Below, in pieces: positions 14,384 through 23,059 of a stretch of 41,936 bases of DNA. Under the pieces are notes generated by a model. It made no database searches, was not told the DNA's origin, and was given only the letters and a program-made list of their open reading frames with translations. The stretch lies in the NCBI GenBank assembly GCA_036558305.1, contig DATBFX010000345.1, positions 1-41,936 of the forward strand, read 5' to 3'. The translations under genes were made by a program, and so were the position numbers. The first letter of the stretch is position 1, and the number at the start of each line of letters is the position of its first letter. Source of the DNA: DATBFX01 sp036558305 (lineage in GTDB: Bacteria > Chloroflexota > Chloroflexia > Thermomicrobiales > UBA6265).

Positions 14384-17300
14384 GTGGCCCCGGACGGGAC
14401 CGCCGGCTCTACCGCCATTCCCGCGCCGCCCCCGCCGCCCGTCCTCGTCGGGCGGGCGCGGGAGCAGGCGGTGCTGCGCGCCGAACTCACCGCCGCTCTT
14501 TCCGGGCACGGCCGGCTGGTCCTCCTCGGCGGTGAGGCCGGGATCGGCAAGACGTCGCTGGCGCGCGACCTCGCCAGTGAGGCGACCGCGCACGGCGCTT
14601 ACGTGCTGCCCGGTCACTGCTACGACCTCTCGAACGCGCCGGCCTACGGTCCCTGGCGCGACCTCTTCGCCGGCTACTCCCCCGGTGCTCCGCTCCCAGC
14701 ACCTCCGGCCGCCTTCGCGGGCGGCAGATTGGAGCGCGTGACCGACCGAGCCGCCCTCTTCGCCGAAGTGCGGCGGTTCCTGTCCAACCTGGCCGCGGCG
14801 CGGCCGACCGCGCTCGTCCTCGAAGACCTCCACTGGGCCGATCCGGCCAGCGTCGAACTCCTCGGTTCGCTCGCCCCGCACGTTCGCCAATGGCCCCTGC
14901 TCGTGCTCGCCACCTACCGCGCTGACGAGTTGACCAGGGGTCACCCGTTCGCTCTCCAGTTGCCGGCGCTGGCTCACGTCGCCGACGGGGTCCGTCTGGA
15001 TCTGCGGCGGCTCGACGCCGGCGGACTCCGGGCGCTCGTCACGTCCCGCTACGCCCTCACGGACGTAGACGCCGAGCGCCTCGTCGCCTACCTTGACCGG
15101 CACGCCGAGGGCAATCCGTTTTTCGCCACCGAGGTTCTGCGCGCCCTCGAAGAGGAGGGCCTGCTCCGCTCGTGCGACGGCGGCTGGTCACTCGGCGAAC
15201 TCGACCGGCTCGTCGTCCCCCCACTCCTGGGTCAGGTGATCGACGGCCGGATCGCCCGCCTCGGCGAGGAGACGCGGCAACCGCTGGCGATCGCCGCGGT
15301 CATCGGCCACGAGGTGCCCCTCGACCTCTGGGCGGCCGTCGCCAATCTCGACGATGAGACGTTGCTGGCGATCGTCGAACGCGCGGTCGAGGCACACCTC
15401 ATGGATGCCGTCCGGGACGGTACCCGTGTCCGCTTCGTCCACGCACTCACCCGTGAAGCGCTCTATGAAGGGGTCCTGCCACCGCGCCGGCGCATCTGGC
15501 ACAGACAGGTCGCCGAGCACCTCGCGGCGGCTGCCCACCCCGATCCCGACGCGGTGGCGCTGCATTTCCAACAGGCGGGCGATCCGCGCGCCGCCACCTG
15601 GTTGGCGCGCGCCGCGGAGCGGGCGCAGCGCGCCTACGCCTGGCATACGGCGGCCGAGCGCTTCCGTGCTGCAGCCGCACACCTCGACGGGGTCTCCGGC
15701 CAGGAGCGGAAGCACCGAGAACTCCTGTTCCGCATGGCGTACCTGGTGCGCTTCTCCGACCCGGTCAGCGGGATCGCCGCCCTCGACGAGGTCGAGCGCC
15801 TCGCCGCACGGGCCGGGGACACCGTCCAGGCGGCCGAGGTTCGCTATTTCCGAGGGATCCACCTCTGCTACGCGGACCGATACCGGTTGGGTCTCGCCGA
15901 GCAGGCAAGTGGGATCGAGACACTGGAGACGATAGGGCCCGACACGGCGCAGACGCCCGAGGGGTTCCGGCGGTGGTATGCCAACGTGATCACCACGACG
16001 GTGGAGAGCGACCAAACGGGAGAGCAACTCATCGCGGATCGTCTCCATGCCGCTGGCTACGATTCCCGGCGCTGCGTCTACCCGTGGTTTTGCGCCTCGG
16101 GCGGGCAACTTGCAACGGCAGTCGCGGTGGGAGAGCGGTTCGTCGGCGCGTTCACCGGCGTCTCGGGCGCGGGTGGAGGCATCCGCGTCACCGCCGCATT
16201 TGCTCACCATGGACTCGGCATCGCCCACGCGGCGTTGGGCCGACCCGATCGGGCACACGAAGAGTGGACGCGGGCGCGTGCCCTGTTCGGCGAAGTCGAC
16301 CATTTCTGTTTGCTCGCCTTCACCTTCCTCTGCGAGCTGCGGGATGTTGCCCTGACCTACCGCGCCGCCGACCTCGCCGACCGCCGCCGGTTGGCGGCCG
16401 ACGCCGAGGCGGCGCTCGGTCGAGCCGGGGGCGCGCTCCAGCCCGGCCTCTCGCCCCGATTGGCGTGGCTGAACTGCCTGGTCGCCGACGGGCGGTGGGA
16501 CGAGGCGGACCAGGTCCTGCGCGACCTGCCGATACCCGCCAATTGCTACCTTCGCCGCGAGGTCACCGCCGCCGTCGCCACCCTCGCCCGCCATCGGGGC
16601 GACCCCGACGCGGCCTGGAACCACATCCAACCGCTTTTCCCCGACGGACCGGCGACAGAACCCAGCGACATCATCCACCAGGAAGGTCTCTTCCTCCAGC
16701 GCCTAGCGGCGGATCTCTGCCTCGATCGCGGCGACCCCGAAGGTGCCTGCCCGTGGCTGGAAGCCCACGACCGCTGGCTCTCCTGGGCCGGGGCCGTGCT
16801 GGGGCGGGCGGAGGGCGAGGCGGCGTGGGCGCGTTGGCACCTCGCGGCTGGCGATCCGGCGCGGGCGCGGGCGCGAGCCACCGCCGCCCTCGAACTCGCC
16901 GCCGAGCCCGATCAACCGCTGGTGCGCCTGGCCGCGCACCGCCTCCTCGGAGAGATCGCCACCGCCGGACGGGACCACAAGGAGGCGGAGGCGCACTTGA
17001 CCTCGGCGCTCGACCTCGCCACGGCCTGTGCGGTCCCGTTCGAGCGGGCGCAGACCCTGCTCGCGCTCGCCGCTCTGCGCACCGCGATCGGGACGAGCGG
17101 CGCCGCCGCCGCTCTCATCGAGGAGGCACGGGCGATCTGCGTGCCACTGCGGTCGGCGCCTACGCTGGCGCGGGCCGACGCTCTTGCCGCCCTCCTCCCG
17201 ACGAGGTCAGCAGCCGCGAGCTACCCGGCGGGACTGACGCAGCGCGAGGTCGAGGTGCTGCGACTGCTCGCGTCCCATCACATGGACAAGGAGATCGCCG

Positions 17301-17419
17301 CGGCGCTCTTCGTCTCGCCCCGCACCGTCGAGACCCACGTCGCCAACATCTGCGGCAAGCTCGGCGTCGCCAACCGCCGCGAGGCCGCCGCTGCTGCCAC
17401 CCGCCTCGGCCTCGTCTGA
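14384..17419 (+). CDS. Large ATPase/LuxR-family transcriptional regulator (LAL/MalT-like)
   Basis: 1011 residues. An N-terminal AAA/STAND ATPase module has Walker A at residues 50-57 (GEAGIGKT) and Walker B at about 143-152 (ALVLEDLHWAD). A long helical, TPR-like central region (about 380-930) follows, and a C-terminal LuxR HTH spans about 950-1011 (LTQREVEVLRLLASHHMDKE, then VSPRTVETHVANICGKLGV). Such proteins are activators gated by nucleotide and an inducer bound to the central region. Start is GTG 14384 with GGGAGG six bases upstream. It lies 102 bases after the FAD oxidase and may regulate that gene or its substrate pathway. It shares the HTH type with the small LuxR protein at 11.1 kb. 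Confidence 0.9.
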   Translation: MAPDGTAGSTAIPAPPPPPVLVGRAREQAVLRAELTAALSGHGRLVLLGGEAGIGKTSLARDLASEATAHGAYVLPGHCYDLSNAPAYGPWRDLFAGYSPGAPLPAPPAAFAGGRLERVTDRAALFAEVRRFLSNLAAARPTALVLEDLHWADPASVELLGSLAPHVRQWPLLVLATYRADELTRGHPFALQLPALAHVADGVRLDLRRLDAGGLRALVTSRYALTDVDAERLVAYLDRHAEGNPFFATEVLRALEEEGLLRSCDGGWSLGELDRLVVPPLLGQVIDGRIARLGEETRQPLAIAAVIGHEVPLDLWAAVANLDDETLLAIVERAVEAHLMDAVRDGTRVRFVHALTREALYEGVLPPRRRIWHRQVAEHLAAAAHPDPDAVALHFQQAGDPRAATWLARAAERAQRAYAWHTAAERFRAAAAHLDGVSGQERKHRELLFRMAYLVRFSDPVSGIAALDEVERLAARAGDTVQAAEVRYFRGIHLCYADRYRLGLAEQASGIETLETIGPDTAQTPEGFRRWYANVITTTVESDQTGEQLIADRLHAAGYDSRRCVYPWFCASGGQLATAVAVGERFVGAFTGVSGAGGGIRVTAAFAHHGLGIAHAALGRPDRAHEEWTRARALFGEVDHFCLLAFTFLCELRDVALTYRAADLADRRRLAADAEAALGRAGGALQPGLSPRLAWLNCLVADGRWDEADQVLRDLPIPANCYLRREVTAAVATLARHRGDPDAAWNHIQPLFPDGPATEPSDIIHQEGLFLQRLAADLCLDRGDPEGACPWLEAHDRWLSWAGAVLGRAEGEAAWARWHLAAGDPARARARATAALELAAEPDQPLVRLAAHRLLGEIATAGRDHKEAEAHLTSALDLATACAVPFERAQTLLALAALRTAIGTSGAAAALIEEARAICVPLRSAPTLARADALAALLPTRSAAASYPAGLTQREVEVLRLLASHHMDKEIAAALFVSPRTVETHVANICGKLGVANRREAAAAATRLGLV

Positions 17420-17747
17420 CCTCATTTTCTCGCCGCGAGCCAGCCGAGCTCGGCCGTGCGATTAACAAAGCTCATATGGTCTGATATTGTCTCCGATCAA
17501 GCGGATCGCCCTGGCATGGTGGCGGGCCTGGGCAGTCAGTGAATCTGCCCAGCCCTGGCCACCTGCCCAAACGTCCCCTCGGCAAGGCCCCCCGCCCCGG
17601 CCGCGCACGCCGGTCACCACGTGTCCCTCCCGGTCGCACCGCAGCGAGCCATCACCCTCGCCGATCACCGCCCCACCGACCGGCAACAAACAAAAGCCCC
17701 TCTCCCGCGAACCGGGAGAGGGGTTGGGGTGAGGGTTCGCCCGACGC
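17420..17747. other. Convergent spacer between LuxR regulator and clpB
   Basis: About 330 bases without a recognisable gene. Its right part holds the clpB terminator; the left part is somewhat less GC-rich near 17460-17500 and shows no structure. Confidence 0.5.
17697..17723 (-). terminator. Intrinsic terminator of clpB
   Basis: An 11-bp perfect stem (CCCCTCTCCCG / CGGGAGAGGGG) with a 5-base loop is followed on the minus strand by CTTTTGTTTGTTG, a U-rich tail. It lies 25 bases beyond the clpB stop. The flanking CTCACCCCAACCCC makes it a member of the same repeat-like hairpin type seen at 6.6 kb. Confidence 0.8.
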
Positions 17748-20354
17748 CTACGCCACCATCGGCGCCTGGCTCATGTTCGCGTGGAAAACGAGTTTGCCAC
17801 CCGCCGCATCGACTGTCACCGTCTCGCCGTCCCGCAATTCGCCGCCGAGCAGCATCATCGAGAGTGGGTCGAGGATCTCCTTCTGGATCAACCGTTTCAG
17901 CGGCCGGGCACCGAAGACCGGGTCGTACCCGCGGTTGGCCAGCCACTCCTTGGCCCCAGGCGTCACCAGCACCGAGATCTGGCGATCCTCCAGCCGCTTC
18001 GATAACCGCGCCAACTGGATATCGACGATTTCGCCGATCTGGTCCCGCGTCAGGGCCTTGAAGATGACGACCTCGTCGATCCGGTTCAGGAACTCCGGCC
18101 GGAAGTTGCCGCGCAAGGCCTCCATCACCTTGGCGCGCATCTCCTCCTCGCTGTTTGCCAACGCGGCGATGTAGGTCGAGCCGAGGTTGCTGGTCATGAT
18201 GATGACCGTGTTTTTGAAGTCGACGATCCGGCCCTGCCCGTCCGTCAACCGCCCGTCGTCGAGGATCTGGAGCAAGACGTTGAAGACGTCCGGGTGGGCC
18301 TTTTCGATCTCGTCGAACAGCACCACGCTGTACGGCCGCCGCCGCACCGCCTCGGTCAGTTGACCGCCCTCGTCGTAGCCGACGTACCCCGGCGGCGCTC
18401 CGATCAACCGGCTGACACTGTGCTTCTCCATGTACTCCGACATGTCGATCCGGATCATCGCCTGGTCGCTGTCGAACAGGAATTCGGCCAGCGCCCGCGC
18501 CAGCTCGGTTTTGCCGACCCCGGTCGGCCCGAGGAAGATGAAACTTCCCAGCGGCCGGTTCGGATCGGAGAGCCCTGCCCGCGCCCGCCGGATCGCGTTC
18601 GCCACTGCCGAGATCGCCTCGTCCTGCCCGACGACCCGCAGGTGGATGCGGTCCTCCATCTTCAGCAGCTTTTCGATCTCGCCTTCCATCAGGCGGCTGA
18701 CCGGCACCCCGGTCCACCGGCTGACGACTTCGGCGATGTCCTCGGCGTCGACCTCTTCCTTGAGGAGTTTGCCGCTCGCCTGGAGTTGCCCCAGCTTCTT
18801 CTCCTCCTCCTTGATCCGCTTCTCCAACTCGACCAGCTTGCCGTACTGAAGCTCGGCCGCCCGGTTGAGGTCGTACTGCCGCTGCGCCTGCTCGATCTCG
18901 TTCCGCGTCTGATCGACCCGATCCCGGAGGTCGGAGACCGCCTGGATCGCCTGCCGCTCCTGGTCCCAGCGCGAGCGCAGGGCGTCCCGCTGCTCCTTGA
19001 GATCGGCCAGGTCCTTTTCCAGCGCCTGCAACCTCGCCTTCGAAGCGTCGTCCTTTTCCTTCTTCAGCGCCTCGCGCTCGATCTCGAGTTGCATGATCCG
19101 TCGCTCGGCCTCGTCGAGCTCGACCGGCATCGAGGTGATCTCCATCCGCAGTTTCGAGGCCGCCTCGTCGACCAGGTCGATCGCCTTGTCCGGCAGGAAC
19201 CGGTCGGAGATGTAGCGGTGCGACAACACCGCCGCCGCCACCAGCGCCGAATCGAGGATCTTGACGTGGTGGTGCACCTCGTACCGCTCGCGCAGACCGC
19301 GCAGGATCGAGATCGTGTCCTCGACCGACGGCTCGCCGACGTAGACCGGCTGGAACCGCCGCTCCAACGCCGCGTCCTTCTCGATGTGCTTGCGGTACTC
19401 GTCGAGCGTCGTCGCGCCGATCGCGTGCAACTCGCCCCGCGCCAGCATCGGCTTGAGCAGGTTGGCGGCGTCCATCGAACCCTCGGCCCGACCGGCGCCG
19501 ACGACCGTGTGCAACTCGTCGATGAAGAGGATGATCTGGCCGTCGGAGTCCTCGACTTCCTTGAGGACCGCCTTCAGCCGCTCCTCGAACTCGCCCCGAA
19601 ATTTGGCGCCGGCGACCAGCGCGCCCATGTCGAGCGCGATGATCCGCTTGTCTTTCAATCCCTCGGGCACGTCGCCGCGGACGATCCGCTGCGCCAGCCC
19701 TTCGGCGATCGCCGTCTTGCCGACCCCCGGCTCGCCGATCAGGACCGGGTTGTTCTTGGTCCGGCGCGAAAGCACCTGGATCACCCGCCGAATCTCATCG
19801 TCGCGGCCGATCACTGGATCGAGTTTGCCCTTCTCGGCCAGCTCGGTCAGGTCGCGCCCGTACCGCTCCAGCGCCTGGTACTTCCCTTCCGGATTCGGAT
19901 CGGTCACCCGCTGGCTGCCGCGGATCTCCTTCAGTGCGGCCTTCGCCTTGTCCGTCGTCAACCCGAGGCGCTGCAGCACTCGCGCCGCCGGCGAACCAGA
20001 CACGCTCATCACGCCGAGCAGCAAGTGTTCCGCGCTGATGTACTCATCCCCGAATTGCCGCGCTTCCTTTTCGGCCTGGTCCAGCACCTTGCGGGTGCCG
20101 CTCGACACCGCCGGCTCCGCACTGTATTGCAGCTTCGGCAGCCGATCGAGTTCCGCCGTCACCTCCCGCAACGCCGCGTTCGGATCGACCCCCGCCTTGT
20201 GCAGCACCTGGGGTGCGACGCCGTCGCTTTGGACCAGGAGACCGTAGAGAATGGCCTCCGGTTCGAGTTGTGAGAGACGGCGCTCCTGGGTCTCGCGCTG
20301 CGCGGTCAGGATCGCCTCTTGCGCCTTTTCGGTAAATCGTTGGTTGGTTGACAT
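17748..20354 (-). CDS. clpB: ATP-dependent disaggregase ClpB
   Basis: 868-residue Hsp100 chaperone that works with DnaK to extract polypeptides from aggregates in the cytoplasm. The N-terminal Clp-N repeats (residues 1-145) lead into NBD1 with Walker A GEPGVGKT at 207-214 and Walker B FIDELHTVVGAG. The long coiled-coil M-domain (about 405-525) is rich in Lys/Glu and separates the two ATPases, which marks ClpB rather than ClpA/C. NBD2 has GPTGVGKTELARALA, then IDMSEYMEKH and LFDEIEKAHPDV. AAGGA lies eight bases before the ATG. It is 88 bases downstream of hspR and ends at an intrinsic terminator. Confidence 0.98.
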   Translation of the reverse strand: MSTNQRFTEKAQEAILTAQRETQERRLSQLEPEAILYGLLVQSDGVAPQVLHKAGVDPNAALREVTAELDRLPKLQYSAEPAVSSGTRKVLDQAEKEARQFGDEYISAEHLLLGVMSVSGSPAARVLQRLGLTTDKAKAALKEIRGSQRVTDPNPEGKYQALERYGRDLTELAEKGKLDPVIGRDDEIRRVIQVLSRRTKNNPVLIGEPGVGKTAIAEGLAQRIVRGDVPEGLKDKRIIALDMGALVAGAKFRGEFEERLKAVLKEVEDSDGQIILFIDELHTVVGAGRAEGSMDAANLLKPMLARGELHAIGATTLDEYRKHIEKDAALERRFQPVYVGEPSVEDTISILRGLRERYEVHHHVKILDSALVAAAVLSHRYISDRFLPDKAIDLVDEAASKLRMEITSMPVELDEAERRIMQLEIEREALKKEKDDASKARLQALEKDLADLKEQRDALRSRWDQERQAIQAVSDLRDRVDQTRNEIEQAQRQYDLNRAAELQYGKLVELEKRIKEEEKKLGQLQASGKLLKEEVDAEDIAEVVSRWTGVPVSRLMEGEIEKLLKMEDRIHLRVVGQDEAISAVANAIRRARAGLSDPNRPLGSFIFLGPTGVGKTELARALAEFLFDSDQAMIRIDMSEYMEKHSVSRLIGAPPGYVGYDEGGQLTEAVRRRPYSVVLFDEIEKAHPDVFNVLLQILDDGRLTDGQGRIVDFKNTVIIMTSNLGSTYIAALANSEEEMRAKVMEALRGNFRPEFLNRIDEVVIFKALTRDQIGEIVDIQLARLSKRLEDRQISVLVTPGAKEWLANRGYDPVFGARPLKRLIQKEILDPLSMMLLGGELRDGETVTVDAAGGKLVFHANMSQAPMVA

Positions 20355-20442
20355 CTGGTCATCCTTGCCGTGCCGACGCCGGCACGCGCCGCATCAAACC
20401 GCGCCCGGATCGCCGGTACGCCGGATACAAACCGACTGATCG

Positions 20443-20871
20443 CTATTGAAGGATCGGCCGCCCGTCGCGGCGGTCGTCGCGCTGGGGCTCTTCGACGAAG
20501 CCGAGCATCCGCAAGACGCCGTCGAGTTCGTCGCGCAGCAGCGCGTACGAATCGCCGGCGCGCCGTTGCGAGCCGGTGCGCGCCGCGTCCTGGTAGAGGG
20601 CATCCGTCTGCTCGCGGAGCGATCGCAGCTTGCGCGTCAATTCCAGCACGAGTTGGACGCCCGCGAGGTTCAGACCGCGCTGCTCGACCAGGTACTTCAC
20701 CTGGCGCAGCCGTTCGATGTCGCGGTCCGAATAGAGCCGCAGGTTTCCCGACGTCCGGGACGGCTCGATCAGACCTTCCTTTTCGTACTTCCGCAACGTT
20801 TGCGGGTGCATCTCGACGAGACGCGCCGCTACACTGATCACGAAGAGAGGTTCGTTGAAGCGTGCCGCCAT
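20443..20871 (-). CDS. hspR: MerR-family heat-shock repressor HspR
   Basis: 142-residue MerR-type DNA-binding protein. The winged HTH spans about residues 8-75 (FVISVAARLVEMHPQTLRKY, then SGNLRLYSDRDIERLRQVKY) and is followed by a dimerisation helix. The N-terminus and MHPQTLRKYEKEGLI are typical of HspR, the repressor of clpB and dnaK operons in Actinobacteria and some Chloroflexota. In those systems DnaK acts as co-repressor. The gene lies directly upstream of clpB behind a promoter that overlaps a HAIR-like operator, indicating autoregulation. The ribosome site is AGGTGGGAG. Confidence 0.93.
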   Translation of the reverse strand: MAARFNEPLFVISVAARLVEMHPQTLRKYEKEGLIEPSRTSGNLRLYSDRDIERLRQVKYLVEQRGLNLAGVQLVLELTRKLRSLREQTDALYQDAARTGSQRRAGDSYALLRDELDGVLRMLGFVEEPQRDDRRDGRPILQ

Positions 20872-20900
20872 TCTCCCACCTCGCTACTTTCGTCAAAGCG

Positions 20901-20929
20901 AGTATAAAGGTTGATACGCAACGTGTCAA
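20901..20929 (-). promoter_or_regulatory. Sigma70 promoter of hspR-clpB
   Basis: On the minus strand TTGACA (20924-20929) and TATACT (20901-20906) are separated by exactly 17 bases, a near-consensus promoter. Transcription would start near 20894, some 23 bases before the hspR ATG. The HspR-type operator overlaps the -35 box and the spacer. Confidence 0.85.
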
Positions 20930-20930
20930 C
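20910..20930. promoter_or_regulatory. HAIR-like HspR operator
   Basis: GTTGATA-N7-TGTCAAC is a 21-bp interrupted palindrome with the spacing of the HAIR element (CTTGAGT-N7-ACTCAAG), retaining the TTGA and TCAA cores with one mismatch between the half-sites. It covers the -35 hexamer and most of the promoter spacer, so bound HspR would exclude RNA polymerase. Confidence 0.75.
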
Positions 20931-20933
20931 TCT

Positions 20934-21005
20934 GAGTGGCAAGTGGCATGTGCCAAGTGGCAAGTCGGCGCTACTTGCCACTTGACCCTTGCCACTTGGC
21001 ACTTC
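20934..21005. repeat. Heptamer hairpin, word AAGTGGC (copy 1)
   Basis: Left arm units: GAGTGGC, AAGTGGC, ATGTGCC, AAGTGGC, AAGTCGG (20934-20968). Right arm (20972-21005), read on the minus strand: AAGTGCC, AAGTGGC, AAGGGTC, AAGTGGC, AAGTA. Five units per arm with a spacer of only a few bases give a long stem. It abuts the HspR operator on one side and ends about 5 bases before the GDPD ribosome site on the other. This is the only site of the six not next to a stop codon. Confidence 0.9.
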
Positions 21006-21021
21006 GTAGAGAGGAGCACCA

Positions 21022-21699
21022 ATGCGGATCTACGCCCACCGGGGTGCGTCGGCAAGCGAACCCGAGAACACCTTGCGCGCCTTCCGCCGCGCCCTGGAGA
21101 TCGGCGCCGACGGCATCGAACTCGACGTGCACGCCACGGTCGATCGCGTCCCCATCGTCATCCACGACCGCGCCGTCGCCCGCACGACCAACGGCCGGGG
21201 AAACGTCGACGAACTCCCCCTCGATGCGATCATCGACCTCAGCGCGGGCCGAGGGGAGCAGGTGCCGACGCTCCACGACGTCCTCTCCCTCGTCGGCAAT
21301 CGCGCCCACCTCGACGTCGAGATCAAGCAAGGGGGGATCGAACGCGAGGTCCTGGCGACCCTCGCCCGTTGCCCCGACGCGCGCTGGGCGATCTCCTCTT
21401 TCGATTGGGGTATCCTCCGTGCCGTCCGCTCCCTCGCCCCCGATGCCGACCTCTGGCTGTTGAGCAGCTTCGTCTCCGACGCCCTGTTTACGAGCGCCAC
21501 GGAGCTGAACGCATCGGCGGTTGCGCTCTTTGCGCCGGCTTACACCAAGGAGACAGCGGCGCGCCTTTCGGATTCCGGCCTCGCTGTCGTCGTCTGGACC
21601 GTGAACGACCGCGAAGGAGCGATCCGCGTGCGCGATCTCGGCGCCGTCGCGCTTTGCACCGATACGCCCGAAACGATCATGCAGGGCCTGGTGCCGTAA
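21022..21699 (+). CDS. Glycerophosphodiester phosphodiesterase
   Basis: 225-residue GDPD TIM-barrel enzyme that hydrolyses deacylated phospholipid head groups to glycerol-3-phosphate and an alcohol. The signature residues are present: His6-Arg7-Gly8, PENT 14-17, Glu33 and Asp35 of IELDVH, and the catalytic His48 in VIHDR. There is no signal peptide, so it should act in the cytoplasm. The length is typical. GAGAGGAG lies five bases before the ATG. It is transcribed divergently from hspR, with the heptamer hairpin filling the space upstream. Confidence 0.93.
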   Translation: MRIYAHRGASASEPENTLRAFRRALEIGADGIELDVHATVDRVPIVIHDRAVARTTNGRGNVDELPLDAIIDLSAGRGEQVPTLHDVLSLVGNRAHLDVEIKQGGIEREVLATLARCPDARWAISSFDWGILRAVRSLAPDADLWLLSSFVSDALFTSATELNASAVALFAPAYTKETAARLSDSGLAVVVWTVNDREGAIRVRDLGAVALCTDTPETIMQGLVP

Positions 21700-21979
21700 G
21701 GTCGGCCAGAAGGTGGCTTGATGGCGACCTGCCCACCCCAACCAGACTCACCTGAGTCGTTGCCGGAATCGGGACCGGGACCGCGCGGAGCAGCGTCCGC
21801 ACCGGAACTGGCCCAATCGTAGCTGGTGTTGCATGATGAGAAGGCGGGTACGGGACGCTCCTTCATCCGGAATGCCGGCAAACCCCTCGGACGATGCGGC
21901 GCCTCATCCCCCGCGGTTCAGGTCCACGGGCACGGCCCCGAATGGCGACGGCGCTTACGCTGAACGGAGGAGGAGTACC

Positions 21980-22921
21980 ATGCCGAGTACCCACCGCGTC
22001 GATCCGGCGAAAACCCATTGCCGCTGGGACAACAGCCTACCGCCGGCCGTCACGATCGACTCCGGCGATACGGTCGTGTTCGAGACACCCGAGATCACGA
22101 ACGGGCAGGTGACGCGCACCGCGACGGCCGAGGTCCTGGCCACACTCGACTTCGACCCGATCCACCAGATCAGCGGCCCGGTCGCCGTACGGGGCGCCGA
22201 ACCGGGCGATACCCTCGTCATCGACGTCGTCGAGGTGCGGCCGAAGGAGTGGGGTTGGACCGCCGTCATCCCCGGTTTCGGCCTATTGGCGGAAGACGCG
22301 GAATTCGCCACGCCCTACCTGAAGATCTGGGATCTCAGCGCCGGCGACCGCGCCGAGTTCAAACCGGGGATCGTGGTGCCGTTCGAGCCGTTTTGCGGCG
22401 TGATGGGCGTCGCCCTGGCCGAGCCGGGCGCCCTTTCGACGATCCCGCCCCGCCGCGGCGGCGGCAATCTCGACATTCGCCAACTCACCGCGGGCACCTC
22501 GGTTCAGTTGCCGATCCTGGTCCCCGGTGCCCTCTTCTCTTGCGGCGATGTCCACGCGGCTCAGGGCGACGGCGAGGTCTGCGGCACGGGGATCGAGATC
22601 GAATCGACGGTGACGCTCCGCTTCGACCTGATCAAGGGTCAGGAGTTGCCGGAACTGACCTTCCGTCGCCCCGGTGCGATGACGGCCAGTTGGAACACCT
22701 CCGGTTGGCAGGGCGTGACCGCGCACGGTCCCGACCTCTGGGCGGCGACCCAGCAGGCGATCCGCTACATGATCGCCTACCTCGGCCGCGAGCACGGGTT
22801 GACGCCGCACGAGGCCTACGCCCTCTGCTCGGTCGCGGTCGACCTGAAGATCAGCGAGGTCGTCGACGCCCCGAACTGGATCGTGACGGCGGCGCTACCG
22901 CTGGGCATCTTCACCGGTTGA
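21980..22921 (+). CDS. Acetamidase/formamidase family amidohydrolase
   Basis: 313-residue FmdA/AmdA-family enzyme that hydrolyses formamide, acetamide or similar amides to ammonia and the acid. Recognisable segments are GPVAVRGAEPGDTLVIDV, the block PFEPFCGVMGVALAEPG, GGNLDIRQLTAGTSVQLPIL, FSCGDVHAAQGDGEVCGT (metal-binding D/H) and AYALCSVAVDLKISEVVD. Length and order match the family. The ATG at 21980 has GGAGGAGGAG four bases upstream; the longer frame from 21833 has none. The preceding 280 bases show no gene. It is convergent with coxM. Confidence 0.93.
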   Translation: MPSTHRVDPAKTHCRWDNSLPPAVTIDSGDTVVFETPEITNGQVTRTATAEVLATLDFDPIHQISGPVAVRGAEPGDTLVIDVVEVRPKEWGWTAVIPGFGLLAEDAEFATPYLKIWDLSAGDRAEFKPGIVVPFEPFCGVMGVALAEPGALSTIPPRRGGGNLDIRQLTAGTSVQLPILVPGALFSCGDVHAAQGDGEVCGTGIEIESTVTLRFDLIKGQELPELTFRRPGAMTASWNTSGWQGVTAHGPDLWAATQQAIRYMIAYLGREHGLTPHEAYALCSVAVDLKISEVVDAPNWIVTAALPLGIFTG

Positions 22922-22984
22922 TGCGTCGCAGACGATGCCCCCCGGTTTCGCACACCGGAACCGCGTTTCCAGGGCAACGTACGG

Positions 22985-23020
22985 GCGGGCCGGCTGCCCT
23001 CCAGACGGCACCCGGCCCGC
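22985..23020. terminator. Hairpin between convergent amidase and coxM
   Basis: A 9-bp stem (GCGGGCCGG / CCGGCCCGC) continues after one mismatch into TGCC/GGCA, with an 8-base loop, in the 138-bp gap between convergent genes. There is no T tract. A shared terminator is inferred from position. Confidence 0.45.
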
Positions 23021-23059
23021 GCCGACAAAACCTTTGGCGGGAATTCTCTCGAACCCGTG

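Noticed and set aside
12479..15103. 874-residue minus-strand open frame opposite the FAD oxidase
   Set aside because: No ribosome site and no family-like segments; the plus strand carries an intact flavoprotein and regulator with signature motifs.
18294..20273. 659-residue plus-strand frame opposite clpB
   Set aside because: It is the complementary shadow of a highly conserved chaperone gene.
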